Shown here in pieces: positions 10,005-21,747 of a DNA stretch of 64,000 nucleotides. The translations under genes were made by a program, and so were the position numbers. The stretch is from Eleusine coracana subsp. coracana (lineage: Eukaryota; Streptophyta; Magnoliopsida; Poales; Poaceae). How positions within the stretch are numbered: the first letter of the stretch is position 1; each line of letters starts with the position of its first letter. The stretch lies in NCBI GenBank assembly GCA_032690845.1, contig CM064432.1:59704071-59768070 (forward strand). The letters run 5' to 3'. The notes below the pieces were generated by a model. It saw only the letters and a list, made by a program, of their open reading frames with translations, was not told the DNA's origin and searched no databases.

Positions 10005-12830
10005 CTAGCTATATCTGGATAGCACTCGGCACTTGAGCACCCGGTCTTGGACATAGAACCCAGGCACCACCATGATCTTCACCTGAGCCGAGTTGGTCTG
10101 AGACCGTTGCTTACCGAGCAGTACGTCCTCCATGTACAGCTGATCAAACGCGCGGTTCTCCTCGACCCGCAGTATGGTCAGCGGCGGGTCGAAGGAGAAC
10201 GCGAGGAGGTGGAGCAGCCAGATGCATTTGGACGCCACGAAGAAGCACTGCAGCAGCTGCTCCGCCCACGGCCACGACCAGTTCAGGGTGGACACGATGC
10301 AGCTCATCTTCTGGTCGCAGAACCGGCTGAAGTCCTCGCAGTAGTACTTGGTACCCTTCTTCAGGACCTCGTTCCAGCTCAGGTTCCTCAGCGCGACGAA
10401 CGACGCGAAGTTCTCCTGGCGGTCCTGCTTAGGGTCGAGCCACCTGGGCGACCCGTTCTTCTGGAACGTGCAGTTCTCGAAGTCTTGGTACATTGCTTGG
10501 TTCATCAGGGCTTCGAGATGGTACATCACTACTTTCGGATGCTTTTCATTGAGCGTGATCTGGTACGGCTGTAGGAGTAAGTTTAGCTTATCTGATAGTC
10601 CATTGTCAGCATCTTCAACCTGTTGGAGTAGTACCTTGCAGAACTGCTTTATGGAAAGACGGGCTTCCGATACAATCTGCAAGAACCCTTCCACCATAAC
10701 TTCATGACTGACGGGCAAGGAATTGTCTCTGCTGACACTAACTGATCTAGATGATCTCTTCGAGTGGAATTGTGTGTTCTTCGTACTGGTTGCTTGCTTT
10801 AGAGCCTTCTTTAGTTCTGAACAGTATGATTCCAAACTCATGAGCTTGCCAGTCAGTTCCCCTAACGATGCTTTCATCTCTGATACTTCTTGCAGAGCAG
10901 CGTCCCTGTGCTCATTGGCCTCAATGACCTCTTTCTTCAAAGATTCCAATGAGAAAACCCCCCACTCCTTTAGAAGCTGTGACATGTTTTCACATTCAAT
11001 TGTATTTGGTGACATGTCTGGCTTCGGTTTCCTCTTTGATTTTGGTAAGAGCCATGAGAGAATATGTGGCCCTTTGTGCTTTGACCGAGAGAAGACAGCA
11101 GGGTGGTAGTTTGACCGTGGTGCTGTGTTGTTGAGGCTCTTCAGATCCTTTGCGTCAGTTTCAGTATCTCTGCTGATTGTTGCGGGCTTGCAGGTGTTGC
11201 ATGTACTCACAGCCTTCAATTCAGTTAAGTCTGTCATCCTGCTTGTCGACCGATGCAAACTTTCAGCAGACAGGGCGGGCTGAAGGAAGGAATGATGATT
11301 TCTACAAGCAATCCTGTTTCGCAGATGCTCATTTGATGAAGAGAAATGTAGCTCGCTATTTGACGAAGAGAAAGTGTTGTGATTGTAGAAGTCCGAGAAA
11401 GCCACCTCGTCTTCGAGGCCATCATGGTCCAAACAAAGGCCGCTCCAATTCTCAGATAGGCTTCGGTTGTCTTGGCGAATGTAGTTCATTCCACTTGAGG
11501 GTTCATCTTCATAAGTCTGTGAAATTCATCAAGCAACCAATAAATGTTACAGTCAGAAGGTTTGGAAATTGGAAGTACTACTTTAACGAACGAGCATGAA
11601 CCATGTAAAAAATGGTGCACCACAGTACAAGCAAGCAGGCAGACAACTAACATAATGTTTCAGGTTTCAGTGGACACATGCTAGGTGGATTAATAAATTT
11701 TGCACAATGCAAGAGATCCCCGAAATTAGAAAATTGTCATTTTTGTTCTAGTTTGCAGTTTGCAACAAAACGACTTTTCAGCTTTCTGAAATGCCGGTTA
11801 ATGCTGATGAGAGAGATTGGTGACATTCTAGTGTGGATCAATTGATTCTGCACAGATTTGGAATACCGGAGATCCCTCAAATTAGAAAGGTGCCACTTCG
11901 CAAGTTAGAGCCGGCTCCAATTTTGCAGTCTGCAGCGAAACAATTTTTCAGCCCACCTAACAGCTTCCTAAAAGTTCGGTTGATGCTGAGGCTCACTGAC
12001 TGGTTCCACCAAACCGCATGAGTATGATGCTCCGAAATGTAGCTGGTGACGGCCGGAATAAGGTAGCAAGATCACTCCTTGCCGTTCAAACTATAAAAAG
12101 AAAGAAAGAAGGTAACGGTGTTCACAAATTCTGGAATTATTTGTCTGAAATGGAGGAGTTCACTTTAAACAGATCCATCGCACTGATCAACCTATTGCAT
12201 TTCCCCACTAAAGTGAAAGGCAACCAACGACCTAATCGGTTACTTACGCACATTCTTGTAGCCACACTCTCGTACCTAACCCCAGAAACCAAGTTCGCCA
12301 CAATAGTGCAGTACTACGAAGCAATAATTAGAAACTGAAGCAGAACATTCTTACAAGAACAGTGACAATCGAATCCAGTACTAATATAGCACCAAGTCGT
12401 TGCAAAATTTTCCACAAAAACAACAGCACGGCAAGCCGGCAAGGCAGAAAATGCAAATCCAGCTCCAAACGAGCAGCCTTTCACACGCACCCTGGCTCCT
12501 GGTGCCAAACAACAGTATGCAGCAGTCCAGAAACACATGGTGGCAAGCAGTTACCGGGGCAAAGACGGGGTAGTCCTCGGCGGCAGCAGGGGCCGCCACG
12601 GCCGCCCTGCTGAGCGCCGGTGACGCGGCCGGCGGGAGGCGGATGACGGCCGGGCTTCGGCTGGCGCTGGCGTAGGACGCGCCGGCATTGGCGCCACCTT
12701 GGAGGAGCGCGGCGTGGAGCGCGCGCAGCTCTGCGGCCTTGGCGACGGCGGCCTGGATATCCTCGCGCGAGGTCGGGAGGGCCGGCGGGAGGTAGGTGGA
12801 GGAGGATGTGGAGGTGGCCTCCGCGGCCAT
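10005..12830 (-). CDS. IRKI: IRK-interacting protein-like (IRKI/GIL1 family)
   Basis: Two exons: 12830-12555 and 11516-10005. The donor is CCG|GTAACT and the acceptor TTTCACAG|ACT, both phase 0, giving 595 residues. The start is ATG at 12828-12830, giving MAAEATS. Exon 1 encodes SREDIQAAVAKAAELRALHA, typical of the family. The junction reads EDYPVFAP-TYEDEPSSGMNYIR, which matches how the family joins. Residues about 270-340 look coiled-coil (KKEVIEANEHRDAALQEV). The C-terminal GIL1/IRKI domain ends GFYVQDRVLKCRVLSRYS. The family includes Arabidopsis IRKI, which binds the receptor kinase IRK, and GIL1, involved in light and gravity responses. The biochemical role is unknown. The protein has no signal peptide and is probably cytosolic or membrane-associated through partners. 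Confidence 0.92.
11517..12554 (-). other. Intron of the IRKI-like gene
   Basis: A 1038-base GT-AG intron. Open frames inside, such as the plus-strand one at 12018-12338, show no domain. No transposon with clear ends is seen. Confidence 0.85.
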
Positions 12831-15800
12831 GGCGACTGCGACGAGAGAACGGGTCAAAGGCGGCCCGCGCCTTTGGCTTTGCGGACTTGTGCAGAGCTGT
12901 GATGTGCAGCTATTACTGCTGCTGATGGAGATCCTAGAAATTAATGCAGTGGAGGATGCAGACACTGGAGTAGAGGGGAGAGGGAAAGAAGGAAGGAATA
13001 ATGGCTTCTTGCTCCTTGGTTCGTTTCGTTTCATGAGAAAGAAGCTGCTCAATTTCGCGTGTGGTCCGTCTCTCCGTCTCATTCTTTCAGTGAGATCGAG
13101 GCTATAATCCAGCCATCCAGGGACCAGGTTTTGGTTTGGGATGTACTAACCTTTTGTGTGTTAGTAACAGAAGAGTGCACCTTAAGCATGTCAGTGGCAT
13201 GTGACATCTCTGGCTTTACAAGACAATCGAGAAACGTTGCCTCCTCAAAACGGGAAATGGAGTGTAGCCCATAAGTCTTTTCTACCTGTAAGCAGCTACA
13301 GATGCGTCACTCCAGCTCTTTCTGTTTGAGTGTGTTTACAGTTCCTCTCTCCTCCTTCCCTAACAAAAAAATCTCTCTTCCCAGTAGGTGTGGTGTGGTG
13401 TGGCAACTGCCGATGTTTGCACAATGCAGTGACAAAGCAGTGTACCGTACGCATGCTCCGGGGTTGCATCCTCTGCAGCGCGCTATGATGATTAGGTCGC
13501 TGATGATGTTCTCCTCCATGGAGCACCGCATCACGTCTGCCGCAGTTGCAACCGTCAGTTGTCATCGACAACGCCAGCAGCAGGACGGCGTACACCACAC
13601 ATCAGCAGCGGCTGGTCCCACCACCGCCCTTGACTTCTGGGCACGCGTGCTTCATGGATCATGTGGCTCATGTCCGCGACCTCTCGTGCGCGACGGTGGT
13701 GCCATTCCATGTACTTTGCACATCATTAGTCTCAAGGAGCTCCCATAACAGTTCAGGAACTGCCGGCTCGCCGCGCCTCTGAAGTCTTGACACGCTTCGA
13801 CAGCTTGACAGCAGGATCACGCCATCATGCAGACGAGCAGTGGTCCGGGTTGGGAACAAGGATCGTTGCGAAAACGTCACCTAATTAGGCAGCGCTTATC
13901 CACGGAGGGAGACGCGCAATTCATTGCAACGCAAAATCAGAATCAATTTCTCACCAATCGCTTACGTTACGGAATGTGTACAGCTCCTGTGAGGCAGTGC
14001 CGGACAAACCGTTCTTTTCAGTCGCCCTGTACTGTACCCTTGTGCGTTGGGTACTGTTTACTCACAAGGCAACTACTAGCACGTATGGAGATCGGTCACC
14101 CGGGACGCAAACCGACATGTACGTTCCTTGTGCAGTTGTGCAGCTTTTATATACTAGTAGTACAAAAACTTGTCGTGCTAGTTCTTCTCTGATTGAGCTG
14201 CGCAAGCGACACGAGCCGAACAGTGTACTGTTCTGAGAAGATGAGTCAGCGAGCAAGCACTTGAACAGCTCGCGGCAGGACGTAAAGGCATGTCTGCCTT
14301 GACGATGATTCCGGCTCAGTTTGTTTGTTTGTTTAATTAATCCGAACGGCACACCGAATGATACCGCCCACTAGCAGACCGCCTGCCTAGGGGAATGTGC
14401 AAGCGCATCACCCTTTTTATTCTTTTCTCTTGCTATTATTATTATTAATTATTAAAAAACGGAAACCGCAACCGAGCAAGCAGACCCTGAAACATGTGTG
14501 TGTCCGCGCCGGTGCTGGTGGCGAGGAGAAGGCGCCATTGCGGTCTGACGGAGCACACTGCTAATCTGCTGCAATCCACGGGCGCATGTGAGCGGCCAAA
14601 TGCTTGTGTCTTCTAGGCACGCAGGCTTTTGTTGGTTCTTGGTCGAACAGATCGGAGGGAAAGACAGCCTGTAAAAATGGAGTGAAAGGCAGCGCCTGCG
14701 TGCTCTCGCGTTCGCAAAAGCCGCGCCACGCTGAGCGGAACGCCATCATCACGAAACATTCCAAAGCTGAGGAAAGCCGGTTGCCGAAGCGTGGAACACC
14801 GGCGTGGCATGTCATGTGTGGCTTGGGCGTCGGTCAGGCGCGCGCGGCCTTTCGCCACGACCGGAGCACGGTGGTGGAGGTGGCGGTGGCGCGGTGGGCG
14901 CAGCAGCAGAAACAGCAACAGCGGTGCGGGCGCGTAAAGTCGCGTCGTGCGCGGCCGCTTTTTCTTCGTGGCTGGCCCCCGTGTCGTGTGTGTGTGAGAT
15001 TCTTCGGATCGAGACCGAGCGGCGACCGGGTGCGGTGACCCAGGTCAGTCAGGCGACGTGGAGCGGATACCGTCGAGGGGTACACGCCAAAAGCGGCCAG
15101 CGCCGAGGCCCAAGTCACTTTTTCGCCGCGCAGCCTTTTGTCCCCTCAGGTTCGCTTCTCTCAACCCGACTCACCGGCCCCGGCCTTGGCTGGCAAGATC
15201 CCGTGCTGTGGCGTGCTGCTGCCGTCTGCCGCGCTCCGCTTCCCTGCTGCTGCCGGCTGCCAGCTCCACGTGCCATGATCTCGGAGGGGTTCATCTGCTT
15301 GGGCCAATTATTGTGTGTTCTCCAAAGTAGGAATGGCGTTCCCGGTCCATCAATCACCTTGGGCCAGGAAGCGTGCAAAACCCAGCCAAACTGAACGTGC
15401 ACCCGCTTGCAGAAACAGGAGAACGGCTCAGAGAATCAGGAACAGCTTCTCGTTTTCTAGGCGAGACGAGAAGTCGAGCACAAGTTGGTTACTCAGAAAC
15501 CAATGCCCCCAAACAGGACCTTAGTTCTCATTCCCCATTGGATCCAGACCAGCACGAGCTGAATGTAACGCAATAAAGAAAAACGAGGGGGAAATTAACA
15601 TCTCTATGTCCCCAACGCACACCTCAAAAGAGACTATCATGGGCCAGTTAGATCCAGGAATCAGTGACAGCTAGAGAAGGTAGTTTCCCAACTATCATTT
15701 AGAAAACCAGGCTTAATTGGGCAATCAATCATATTGAACTCCCTGCATTAATAACATGACAGATGAGTGCTTAGCATAGATCAAACGGTTAATTGCCACT

Positions 15801-16370
15801 GGTTTAGCATCAGTTATTACAAAAGATAAATCCACGACCAAGAAAAACAAATGATCTGATCCATAGCTCATCTGAAAGACATGAAGCAGAAGATATGAGA
15901 GTACGGAACGAATATAGAATAATTGAACACAGTAATCAAACCATCATGGCTTGCTTATTTTAACAGGAAGCAAGATAACATTGATTTCCAACATTTCTTA
16001 ACGATAATATTCTCACAAGTTGCAACTGGCTCTCCAGTTACATTTTAACAACCTCTATAGTTTTTACAAACATGTAAATGATAAACTAAACATTAGTGAA
16101 ACCATTCTATCATCCCAAAAAGGAACAAAAAGAATGACTCACGCCATAGTTAGGTCAAGGGTAAATGTACGCTGTACTTGCTAGTTTCCAGTAGCACCTT
16201 AGTATGCTTGCAGTTAAGGCTTTAAATCATTGATGCAAAAAAATAATTAATGATATACACCCAATGTTGCAAGACCATACCCACACAATAGTGGATCATG
16301 AGACATTGGTTCAAATCTTTTTTTGGTTTCAATCACATAGCAGAAACATCAGATGATCAAAACAATAGCA
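12831..16370. other. Upstream region of the IRKI-like gene and spacer, no gene seen
   Basis: The IRKI-like promoter and 5' leader should lie immediately right of 12830. The frame is open upstream to 13082 but lacks family similarity. Many overlapping frames at 13.3-15.6 kb run on both strands in GC-rich DNA and none shows a domain. From 15580 to 16370 the DNA is AT-rich and probably includes the 3' UTR of the JmjC gene. Confidence 0.5.
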
Positions 16371-19300
16371 TTATGAACTTCCTGAGGCAAGATGGGTTCG
16401 CCACCAAAAGCTAACAGAAAAGCTAATAGAAAGAGATCTCACATAATGCCACCATTTTGGTGGAATATAAAGCAGGTCACCCTCCTCCAATATGCCGTCC
16501 ATGAATTCAATATCTTGTGTCCTCGGGAACTCTTTTTCATCAATGTTGTCAAGATCTACCTGCAGAATGCGTCGATTAGCTCCCAACAGAATCTCAATCA
16601 GGCCCAGTGCATCCAGTTAAGGATTATTTACAAAGTACATGAAAGGGCATTTGGCTTCACGAGGAGTAGAATCTAGATAAACTTTATTACAAAGCAAATA
16701 AGCACAACAAAGAAAATCTGGCACCATCACTAGTCAAATTGGTGGTTAGTTGATAAATTTCATTTGCTAAGTAACTCACCATTTGTTTTTTCAAAATCTC
16801 GGTTTCATGAAGAATGTTTAGAATGATATGGAAATATTAATGGTGAGCAAGAAAATAGTTAGGGCCAACAAGACAGTGTACCACCCATATGTCACTTAGT
16901 CTCAGAACATCAATTGGTGGAGATTTTTAGATTCCAAACAGTTATTGCATGAAAGAGGCTACAAGAAATAACTTACTTGACTAGTATTGCTTAACATGGT
17001 TTCTGTGTGAGGATACAAGTCCCCTGAGACGGAAGACGGATAGAGTCTAAAATATTTCCTGCCCAAGACCTGCCAAGGAGTAAAGAAACAGGTATATCAA
17101 CTGATGTAGAAAGAAGTAGAACATTAACATCGGCAAAATCACCATATCAAGTTACTAATAAGTGCCAAATCATATAGCCAGGGGAGCTGAGAACAGCCAT
17201 TTACTTAACAATGGGTTACAAATTACAATACCTTTTATATCCTGCTAAGGACAGATACTATCACAGAGCCATTTTTGTTTGAGTCAAACTTCAACAGTAT
17301 ATGAGAACATGGCCAATAGCCCAATATATTATGGTGTGTACACACACAAATAGGTTGGAAACACCATAAGTGCTGAAGCATAAATCATGCAAGAATGAAT
17401 TTGTTCTGAAGGACTCAGATACACAGCAAGCCATGGATTCATGACTACTGAAGCAATACTGAATAATGTAGCAACAAAAACCACCAAGTTGATTTTCCCA
17501 TGGAATATGGTATTAGCTTTCAAAATCACATGCGAGAGCTGATCAATGGCCTTCTCCACAGCTTTGACGTATGGTCATCCACAAATAAATAGGCAAAAGG
17601 AAAGATGTGAACCTCACCAGAATATTCGTACCAGCCAAACTACTAGGCGCATATTAAAATGATATAGGAAGGGTTAAAATCAATATTTTTTGTGCGCTTG
17701 TTGTTTTTAGATAGCAAATGAGTACTAAGATGATATAAATGTAAGATTAGGTAACTATATAGTTGACTGTAGCCAACAGACATTGTCTGTGACTAATAAC
17801 AAACATAAATTGGGGACTATGCACATGAACAACCAGGGAAGGACCAATGAGACTCCATCTGAGTATACCTGAGCAAAAAGGTTATGATGTGGGTCATGAT
17901 GTAATGGTGTTACAGTCCCTTGAGGGCCAAACCAAGCATTTAGTGACTGAAGTTCCCCACCACCAGCACAACAGTATTCAGGAATGGCTATGTCTTCATG
18001 GAGCTCCTTTATCTGCCAAATGTTGTAAAGTAAAATATTAAAGTTAAACTTGTAGTAAAAACAGTTAGATATGTAAATATTAACTTGTTATATGCATAAT
18101 AACTAAAGCTTCTAGACATCTTCATCACCTGGTCAAATAGCGGATGCTGAGCTAGATATGTCATATTTGCAGAATCACTAGACCACATTCGCTCAAGAAA
18201 CTGAGAGAATGGGATAAGTTCTTGTTTCCATTCAGTACAAACATAACTTTTTCCAACCTGAGAAATCAATGTTCATATGAGTGAAATTGGAAGATATACA
18301 GAAAAAACAATAATATACAAAACATAAACCTAAACTAGCACTAGCTTATCCAAAGCAAGCTACAATTTGGAGGCGAGCCACAGGAGTATTGATAGGCATA
18401 TACAAAAAATGCAGAAATACAAGATTTATTGCCAAAGGCAAATTACCTAGTATGATATTTCAAGCAAACTGTTATCATGAGTCATTCATGAAGTTTAGTT
18501 CTGCGGACATATTTTGTTTAGCTCATACTAGGTGGTATAGTAAATGCTGTAAGCATAAGAAAATATGTAATAGATTAATGGTTTTCTAAATTTTCTTCCA
18601 ACAACTCTGAAACATGATGCCAATATCCAAGTGTAATGCATGACAATAAAGTGCAAGCCACATAGTGTTACAGCTCTCAACAGTCCAACCTACACTTTAA
18701 ATTAGCTATGTGACAAACAATACGCAAGAATATTCAGTATGAACAGATAAATGTAGTAAGACAAACAATACGCAAGAATAATGTCATACTCCTAAACATC
18801 AAGATGAGTATTTACTTATTATGCACTCTTTAACTAAAACGTTGTATGTTAACTTATTTATTTCCTGATAATAATATCATAAAATTGTGTGGAAGAGGTT
18901 TATCCTCCTAATACAAGCATCACTAATTTGCAATTCTGAACTGGATTCCTATGTCTTGAACTATAAGTAGTCACCTCAACAGGCACAGTACGGTTCCCAG
19001 CTATCCTCTCTAAGTATTTTAAGTCCTTCCACTTTGTCCTTGCAGGCCAATGATCAATGCAGCCACCGAGTATAACAGGGGTCTCACATAAAAAGTAATC
19101 ACGTATAAATGCCTCCAAAGAAATGCATGATCGCCTCTCAATTTGCTTACAAGATAGCGACTTCACTGGCAGAAGTTTGAGTACCTGAAACAAATTATCC
19201 AAAAAGAGAGGCACACTGAAAAACTGATAATAACATGTATCATTGCAGATTAAATTTACCATGTGGCCCTAGATGATGGTCAAATTAATAGGGATTTTTA

Positions 19301-20719
19301 GCGAAGGTGTATCATCCCAGACTCTAAGTTGATGAATGCATATATTTGTTTATTATTGCAAGCAAGATAACCTAAAAGAAATTGAACCCATAAAAGACAT
19401 AGCTCGCATGCTCCATGTTTGCCTTATCAGTGAATAATTTTCACAAAAGAATCAGTATAGACAATAAGCCATAACAGAGCAGAGTGAGTTTTAAATGATA
19501 ACTTGTATGTTAGAATGAAACAACAAATTACGAGAAATGAGGGAATGAGTACTTCAACGAAATGATATTTAGCTTCTGCCAACAAGCTTATTGTCCCTTG
19601 ACCCCCCAAAAAAACATGCACTCATATTATTACGATGCTTGGCTTTCTAAAACATTTTTCTACTTGCTCATTTTAATCGGTATAACTGGCTGCCGAATGC
19701 TGGAAAGTGGAAACTAACCCGACACTTCTATTGGCCCTATCCCCAACTTGTATTAAAATGACTAACAAAATTCGATCAATTAACTTGTAAGGCCATTTTT
19801 GAAGTTACTGTATAGACCTTCAAAGGAACAATGACATAACGATAGGACCTGGTGGCGGTGGGTGTGAGTGTTCACTGCTCAGTGTATCAACTGTCAAACT
19901 GAAAACATGCTGTAAGCTGTCTGTTTGGTCCTGTTTGCAGTGCAATATGGACAGGGTCACAGGGATGGATCACCTCCTTGAACTCTAAAAAAAAAAACGT
20001 TAGGACCTGTAACACAATTTTCAAACTTAGAAACCAAAGCTGGAAGCTAGGTTCACTCAGCATTGAGGTACGGGACAGGGTAACCCGCTTGGCTTATCAC
20101 ACTGGTGGTGAGGCAATGGAGGTGACAGGTGAACCGTTTCACAGAACAATTTGAAATGGGCCAACACCAGCGGTGAAATTGACGGACCAAAATTCGCAAT
20201 ACCATCCCCTAAATTCGTACAACTACATTTCCAACTTTCAATCCATACAAGCAGATACGAGACAGTAGGAATGCGACAGGAGGCTGATATACTCACATCT
20301 GCAGGGTCACGATTCCCAGCAAGCCCTTCCTTCCACCTCTCCACGTCCCCTCCGCCCTCTACCCCGGTATCGCATCCGCCGTCAGCGACGACCCGCGCGA
20401 TGGCGGCCTCGAGCTCCGCGCGGAGGAGTCCCCCGCCCATGATGAGGCCCATGTCGAGCGCCCGGAGCGCGGCGCGACGGTCGTCGGCGGCGCGGAGGGC
20501 GGCCACGTGGAGGCAGGCGAGCGCGTAGGCGTCCCTCCACGCGGGTCCCACCTCGCTCCAGGGCGCCGAGTGCAGCTGCTCCCACGCCATCTCCCGCGCC
20601 GCCTCCGCCGCGCGGATGTCCCCCGCGGCCGCCTTCTCCGCGGAGGCCACGAACGCGAACCCGCCCTCCTCCGTTATCTGCCGCAGCAGCGCCGCCCGCT
20701 TCTCCCCGCCGGTGGCCAT
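16371..20719 (-). CDS. JMJ30: JmjC-domain histone demethylase, JMJ30/JMJD5 type
   Basis: Six exons: 20719-20297, 19184-18975, 18257-18129, 18012-17869, 17069-16977 and 16559-16371. All introns are GT-AG and phase 0, giving 395 residues. The start is ATG at 20717-20719 (MATGGEKRAALL). The N-terminal half is helical and Ala/Arg-rich. The JmjC fold starts in exon 2 (ETPVILGGCIDHWPA). Candidate Fe(II) ligands are His292 and Asp294 in TPLHHDPHH and His371 in PPKWWHYV; SLNAWFGP and RLYPSS are also family-typical. Arabidopsis JMJ30 is a nuclear 2-oxoglutarate oxygenase linked to H3K36 and H3K27 methylation and to the circadian clock. The length is close to the family's roughly 400-430 residues and all catalytic positions are intact. 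Four evening elements lie just upstream. An in-frame ATG at 20869 is possible but its extra N-terminus has no family likeness. Confidence 0.93.
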
Positions 20720-20797
20720 TGATCGATCGGACGGGGAGTAGGGGCGGTCGCTGCCGAGCGAGCACCGGGGGAAAAGCGCAAAAGCGGCAGGACGAGG

Positions 20798-21084
20798 AGA
20801 TATTTTTCCTTGGGGCGTACCAGACCCGAGTGACTGAACGTGAACGAGGTGACCCGTGCTCTGCTGCACGCTCGAGCGCGGGGGCGCCGCGGAGGCCTGG
20901 GATTTACGGCCGTGGCCACGTTCCGTGTCAGATATTTTCGAGCGAGATATTTTGGCTTCAACGGCTACGATGCGAAGGTCGGTGTGTTGGAAGGTGGGCC
21001 TTGCGAGAAAAGATAGTTCTGGTAGGTTCTGGAAAGTTCAGAGCTGAGTGATCACCGAGGAAGATGGCGAAACAAAGATATTTT
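20798..21084 (-). promoter_or_regulatory. Cluster of four evening elements upstream of JMJ30
   Basis: The nonamer AAAATATCT, the plant evening element, occurs four times in the orientation of the gene: 20798-20806, 20930-20938, 20945-20953 and 21076-21084, that is 79 to 357 bases before the ATG. The second and third start 15 bases apart. Evening elements bind CCA1/LHY/RVE MYB factors and give dusk-phased expression. The Arabidopsis JMJ30 gene is evening-phased and reported to be bound by CCA1 and LHY. The motif positions are seen directly; function is inferred. The proximal one may lie in the 5' UTR. Confidence 0.8.
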
Positions 21085-21747
21085 TGAGGTTAGAGGTTGC
21101 AACTTGCAAGAACACATTACAGTATGGCTAATGACATCGTCTGCTGCCGACTGAAAGATCTTTTTTTCGTCGTCATCAACAAACAGTATTATAACAATGG
21201 AAAACCTTTGTTTCAGTCGACGGATAAAAAAATAAATTATTGCTTTTGTTATTTTTTTGTTTTTTTGTTATTTATTTATTTATAAAATTATTTGTATTAA
21301 TTAGTATTATGTATAGACTATAAATTTTTTTTGTCTATTTATATCCATTAGATCTAGATCTAGGAGTTAAAAGTGTTGATTAAAAAAAACCATTTTCATT
21401 TGATTAAAAATTAGACACTCTCTTATAACAATAAAGTTAATAACATCGTCAGTTACTGGCTAAATCCCTAGCATCCAGCCCATGTCACTCAAGTAATACT
21501 GAGAGCGAGTATAGTGAGGGGTGAAACGCCTGCCTTGTCAGCTAAAAAATCTGTATGGAGAAGAGAGGTAGTAAGAGAAAGATTAGTGGGCGACTATTGA
21601 GTCGTTGGCTCAAGCAACAAAACCAAGAAAAGATGCAAGATCAAGATGTGACCACTCCATACAAAGATTGAATATTAAAATATTCTACTCAGCAGCCATT
21701 TAGTCCACCATTTATTATATTTGTCTTATTTTATCGCTGGCTGAAAC
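21085..21747. other. AT-rich intergenic DNA left of the LTR insertion
   Basis: T-rich low complexity at 21160-21360. From about 21500 to 21747 and again from 25610 to about 25680 the flanks look like two halves of one older repeat (GAGAGCGAGTATAGTG at the left, TAGCCCTGTTCTGAG at the right) split by the LTR insertion. This pairing is weak. The last five bases, GAAAC, are the target-site duplication. Confidence 0.45.

Noticed and set aside
10047..11109. Plus-strand frames opposite the IRKI-like exon 2
   Set aside because: Antisense shadows of a recognised exon.
20720..20869. Upstream in-frame ATG extending JMJ30 by 50 residues
   Set aside because: The added sequence has no family likeness, while MATGGEK starts a plausible N-terminus.
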